A DNA stretch of 60,000 nucleotides from Strigamia acuminata (Eukaryota; Arthropoda; Chilopoda; Geophilomorpha; Linotaeniidae). Each line of letters opens with the position of its first letter. Position 1 is the stretch's first letter. The stretch lies in NCBI GenBank assembly GCA_949358305.1, contig OX442316.1:15626001-15686000 (forward strand), given 5' to 3'. This document shows, piece after piece, positions 58,852 through 60,000 of the stretch. The notes beneath the pieces were generated by a model. It was given only the letters and a program-made list of their open reading frames with translations, was not told the DNA's origin and did not search any database. The position numbers were made by a program, and so were the translations under genes.

Positions 58852-59262
58852 TATACTCTGGCCAAGTATAAGAATGCGCTATTTCCTATTGGCCCAGCCT
58901 TTTCACTAGTGTAGTGATCCCAAAAAATAGACCAAAATACATGTTGAGAGCTTTCCAGACAAAGCAACCGATAAGAAAATTCAAAAACTACTTGCTTTCC
59001 TGACAAAGCAACCAATAAACTCAACAGTCTGAACAAACATGTATTTAGAAATAAAACCAGCATAAAACAATATTTTATGGTTTTAAAAAACATTTTATTA
59101 TAGAAAAGAAATAAACTTACATCATTTCAATCATTAAAATAATCAAACAAATTAAAAATGGAACAAGACTACTTTTTCTGGTGGACGTACACAGTCCACA
59201 GTTAGGAGTAATCCGGCTGGGCCAATAGGAAATACCGCACTCTTATACTTGGCCAGAGTATA
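58852..59262. mobile_element. MITE with about 48-bp TIRs, copy 2 of the TACTCTGGCCA family
   Basis: TATACTCTGGCCAAGTATAA through GGCCCAGCC (58852-58899) is inverted at about 59213-59262 with very few changes. The outer TATA fits a TA duplication. It shares its ends and the word GTGTAGTGATCCCAAAAAATA with the 42491-42725 element but is 175 bp longer. Confidence 0.93.
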
Positions 59263-60000
59263 TCTATAGGTGCAATTCTGCAATACAACTTTAACTCAAG
59301 TTATGCAGAATGCCCAAAAATACGACTAAAAATGGATTGTTCAGTGTGGTGTGTTTATTTTATGACCTTTTACGACTTTATTCTCGTTTTTAAATCATCT
59401 AATTTTACCCACGTTATAATATAATGCAGTTTGATATATTTTTGACCTCTCTTCCCATTATTTTGTTTTCATTTATTGACATTGTTGACAGTTTTCTTGT
59501 GTTGTGGCATTGTTTTGTTTTCATTTATATTTTGATTGTTGTCAGTTTTCTTGTATTGATGTGGCATTGTTTTGTTTTCATTTATGTTTAAATTGTATTT
59601 TTTGCTACCAGGATAAAAAGTATACAGGTTTTAATTAAAATTCAAAATTTAATATATTTTTTCCTCCGAATAAAAAATTTATCATCTCTCATCAATTTCC
59701 CTATTTCTCCAGTCTTTCCTTTCCCGGACTTTTTTTCTTCTCCTCAGTAAAAATAATCGCCATTCCATTATCCTAACATTAATTTTAAAATGCTCTGCAC
59801 ATCCTGCCATCAACCAACTTCCAAAATTACTTGACAATTTTTTGGCATAAATTTTTTAAATTTTATAAAAAAAAAAAAAAAAAAAAAAATATTAAAATAA
59901 AAAAAAAAAAAAATTCATTTCAAGTCATGATTCAATATTTTCTAGTACACTTAATGTTTTTTGGTCATTACAAACTTCCCTAAATTAAATTTCGCTTGCA

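Larger units (their letters stand above)
51526..60000. other. repeat-rich region with no confident gene
   Basis: The missing 5' exon(s) of the WBP1-like gene must lie here or beyond. I searched for minus-strand donors preceded by an ATG or Cys-rich frame. One weak candidate is 57209-57150 (MEQIQKAQLHLSSNF, donor AAAG|GTAAAT), but its phase does not match exon 51525. The remainder is transposon-derived or AT-rich, ending in long A-runs near 59865-59915. Confidence 0.5.

Overview
This is a 60 kb stretch of an AT-rich animal nuclear genome. Genes are split by GT-AG introns, there are no operons, and the proteins are metazoan. The Cdk5 C-terminus (ending in AIKN) and the overall gene style point to an arthropod, most likely an insect. 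The order cannot be fixed from the sequence alone.

The left half (1-31,200) is gene-dense. A possible last exon lies at 1-48 (+) and a possible minus-strand first exon ends at 954. These are followed by a tRNA-Val(UAC) at 1659-1731 and five gene models whose splice phases all close: Cdk5 (2149-3582, +, 7 exons, 295 aa); an ANKRD28/44/52-type PP6 regulatory ankyrin subunit (19033-8298, -, 23 coding exons, about 1075 aa); COASY, the bifunctional CoA synthase (19511-21945, +, 6 exons, 534 aa); SARNP/Tho1 (23517-22119, -, 9 exons, about 264 aa); and BAP60/SMARCD (24219-28348, +, 12 exons, 505 aa). Ankyrin gene/COASY and SARNP/BAP60 are divergent pairs with short shared promoter regions. COASY/SARNP are convergent.

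The right half (29,800-60,000) is dominated by one sparse gene, a WBP1/VOPP1-like single-pass membrane protein with PPPY motifs. Its five visible coding exons run on the minus strand from 51525 to 29816, with introns of up to about 12 kb, and its 5' end is not found. The introns and the region beyond 51.5 kb are a graveyard of short TIR transposons (several with exact target-site duplications), a decayed LINE, a tRNA-derived fragment and dispersed repeats.

The most unusual feature is a set of more than a dozen AT-rich tandem arrays with unrelated units. Their lengths cluster at 10, 20-21, 30-31 and 51 bp, near multiples of the DNA helical repeat, with A- or T-tracts about one turn apart. In the ankyrin gene, COASY and BAP60, most introns are about 58-75 bp, and 10 of the 11 introns above 380 bp carry such an array. 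Several arrays sit inside TIR-bounded elements, which suggests how they spread. A second item is a near-perfect 70-nt hairpin at 7826-7897 that looks like a pre-miRNA.
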